This document shows, piece after piece, positions 4,482-5,089 of a stretch of DNA of 5,089 bases (positions are counted from its first letter, which is position 1; each line of letters opens with the position of its first letter). The notes beneath the pieces were generated by a model. It searched no databases. It was given only the letters and a program-made list of their open reading frames with translations, and was not told the DNA's origin. The stretch comes from Deinococcales bacterium (GTDB lineage Bacteria > Deinococcota > Deinococci > Deinococcales > Deinococcaceae): assembly GCA_025359705.1 (NCBI GenBank), contig JANYFS010000592.1, positions 1 through 5,089 on the forward strand, in the 5' to 3' direction. Made by a program: the position numbers and the translations under genes.

Positions 4482-5089
4482 CCCGCCCCGAAGGTGTTCG
4501 CAGTGAAGAAGAACGCGCCGCCGCAGAACGGCGTGGCCCCGTAGCCGAGCGGCGCGGCCCGATGATGATGATGGGTGCGCCCGCCGAAAAAGCCCTCGAG
4601 TTTGGCCCCTCGATGCGGCGTTTGCTGGCACGTTTGGCTCCCCACCGCTCGAGCGTGATCTTCATTTTGATCCTCAGCGTAGCCAGTGTGGTGTTGACCG
4701 CGCTTGGCCCCAAAATTCTGGGCCATGCCACCGATCTGATTTTTTCTGGATTGATTGGCTCGCAGCTTCCCGCAGGCTCGAGCAAAGCGGCGGTGCTGGC
4801 AGGAATGCGGGCCAGTGGTCAGTCTCGAGTTGCCGATATGCTGCAAGGGATGGATATTGTGCCAGGTCAGGGCATCGACCTATCCGCGATTGGGCAGGTA
4901 CTGATTTTAGCAATGGGGCTGTATTTGATTTCGGCGGCTTTGCAGTGGCTGGCGGGCTATTTACTCACCAATGTGATTCAAGCTACCGTGTTTCGTTTGC
5001 GGGCGGATGTGGCCCAAAAACTCAACCAATTGCCACTGCCCTATATCGACGGGCAACCTCGAGGGGAACTGCTCAGCCGCGTGACCAAC
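4478..5089 (+). CDS. Heterodimeric ABC exporter, second subunit (partial, cut by window end)
   Basis: The first 204 residues of the partner half-transporter; the frame is open to the window edge. The start ATG overlaps the TGA of the upstream gene and has AGGAGG (4465-4470) seven bases before it. A charged N-terminal extension of about 45 residues contains AERRGP twice (16-21, 23-28) and four Met (29-32), then EKALEFG. Gly/Met/Pro-rich extensions ending in such a motif are common in the second subunit of these exporters. Membrane helix 1 spans about 59-78, a long outer loop 88-136, and helix 2 about 137-165. GPKILGHATDLIF (77-89) and the coupling-helix region GELLSRVTN (196-204) are typical of the family. 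The ATPase domain lies outside the window; it is expected to have Walker B Glu and H-loop His, but this cannot be seen. Confidence 0.93.
   Translation, partial: MTRPEGVRSEEERAAAERRGPVAERRGPMMMMGAPAEKALEFGPSMRRLLARLAPHRSSVIFILILSVASVVLTALGPKILGHATDLIFSGLIGSQLPAGSSKAAVLAGMRASGQSRVADMLQGMDIVPGQGIDLSAIGQVLILAMGLYLISAALQWLAGYLLTNVIQATVFRLRADVAQKLNQLPLPYIDGQPRGELLSRVTN

Larger units (their letters stand above)
348..5063. repeat. Dispersed over-represented palindrome CTCGAG (35 copies)
   Basis: By reading the sequence I count 35 copies of the 6-bp palindrome, starting at 348, 646, 664, 1018, 1272, 1652, 1806, 1887, 1902, 1914, 2007, 2049, 2127, 2181, 2258, 2307, 2424, 2502, 2586, 2659, 2705, 2720, 3055, 3643, 3737, 3747, 3908, 3957, 4125, 4413, 4595, 4648, 4777, 4824 and 5058. 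About 1.2 are expected if bases were equal. By region: MFS gene 4, phoU 10, first ABC gene 8, partial second ABC gene 5, non-coding gaps 8. No longer shared flanking consensus is evident by eye, so the unit seems to be the hexamer itself. The span given runs from the first to the last copy and is not a single element. Confidence 0.95.

Noticed and set aside
4005..4631. 208-residue open frame on the - strand across the two ABC genes
   Set aside because: It lies opposite well-supported ABC coding sequence, has low-complexity His/Arg/Gly-rich content, and matches no family I recognise. It is an antisense shadow.

Overview
The window is bacterial and all genes lie on the + strand: a TetA-like major facilitator efflux pump (23-1270), a phosphate-signalling PhoU protein (1737-2381), and two translationally coupled half-transporters of a heterodimeric type I ABC exporter (2748-4481, and 4478 to the window edge, which cuts off the second). 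Each gene has a good Shine-Dalgarno sequence (AGGGAG, CGGAG, AGGAGG, AGGAGG). Base composition looks moderate by eye. The taxon cannot be fixed from the sequence. The ABC proteins resemble the heterodimeric multidrug exporters of Deinococcota, Actinomycetota and Firmicutes, and I would not go beyond that.

The most striking property is not a gene. The palindrome CTCGAG occurs 35 times in 5089 bases, against about 1.2 expected for a random hexamer. It is found in all four genes, in every reading-frame phase, and is at least as dense in the non-coding gaps (8 copies in about 830 bases). Of 17 Leu-Glu dipeptides in the four proteins, 14 are written CTC GAG. This looks like a genome-wide selected or amplified word, comparable in style to cyanobacterial HIP1.

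Layout. 1-22: leader with the ribosome site of the MFS gene. 23-1270: MFS efflux gene. 1271-1736: AT-rich non-coding region with a 16-bp-period direct repeat, a possible terminator hairpin, an inverted repeat abutting a TATAAT box, a run of 11-bp-phased TT-rich half-sites resembling a Pho box, and repeated AGTTGAC words close to the phoU ribosome site. 1737-2381: phoU, followed by a convincing intrinsic terminator (2417-2441). 2382-2747: a second non-coding region with a 12-bp AT-rich tandem repeat, an extended -10 promoter, two mutually exclusive hairpins at the predicted transcript start, and an exact 15-bp tandem duplication carrying CTCGAG just before the ABC ribosome site. 2748-5089: the ABC pair.

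Functionally, the window holds two unrelated drug or solute export units flanking a stand-alone phosphate regulator. phoU has its own upstream region and terminator, with no pst genes in view, so it is probably a separate transcript. The first ABC subunit carries Asp in place of the catalytic Glu and Gln in place of the H-loop His, so it should be the degenerate partner. The truncated downstream subunit is expected to provide the working ATPase residues. No established new multi-gene system is visible. The novel material is the CTCGAG word and the regulatory architecture of the two intergenic regions.
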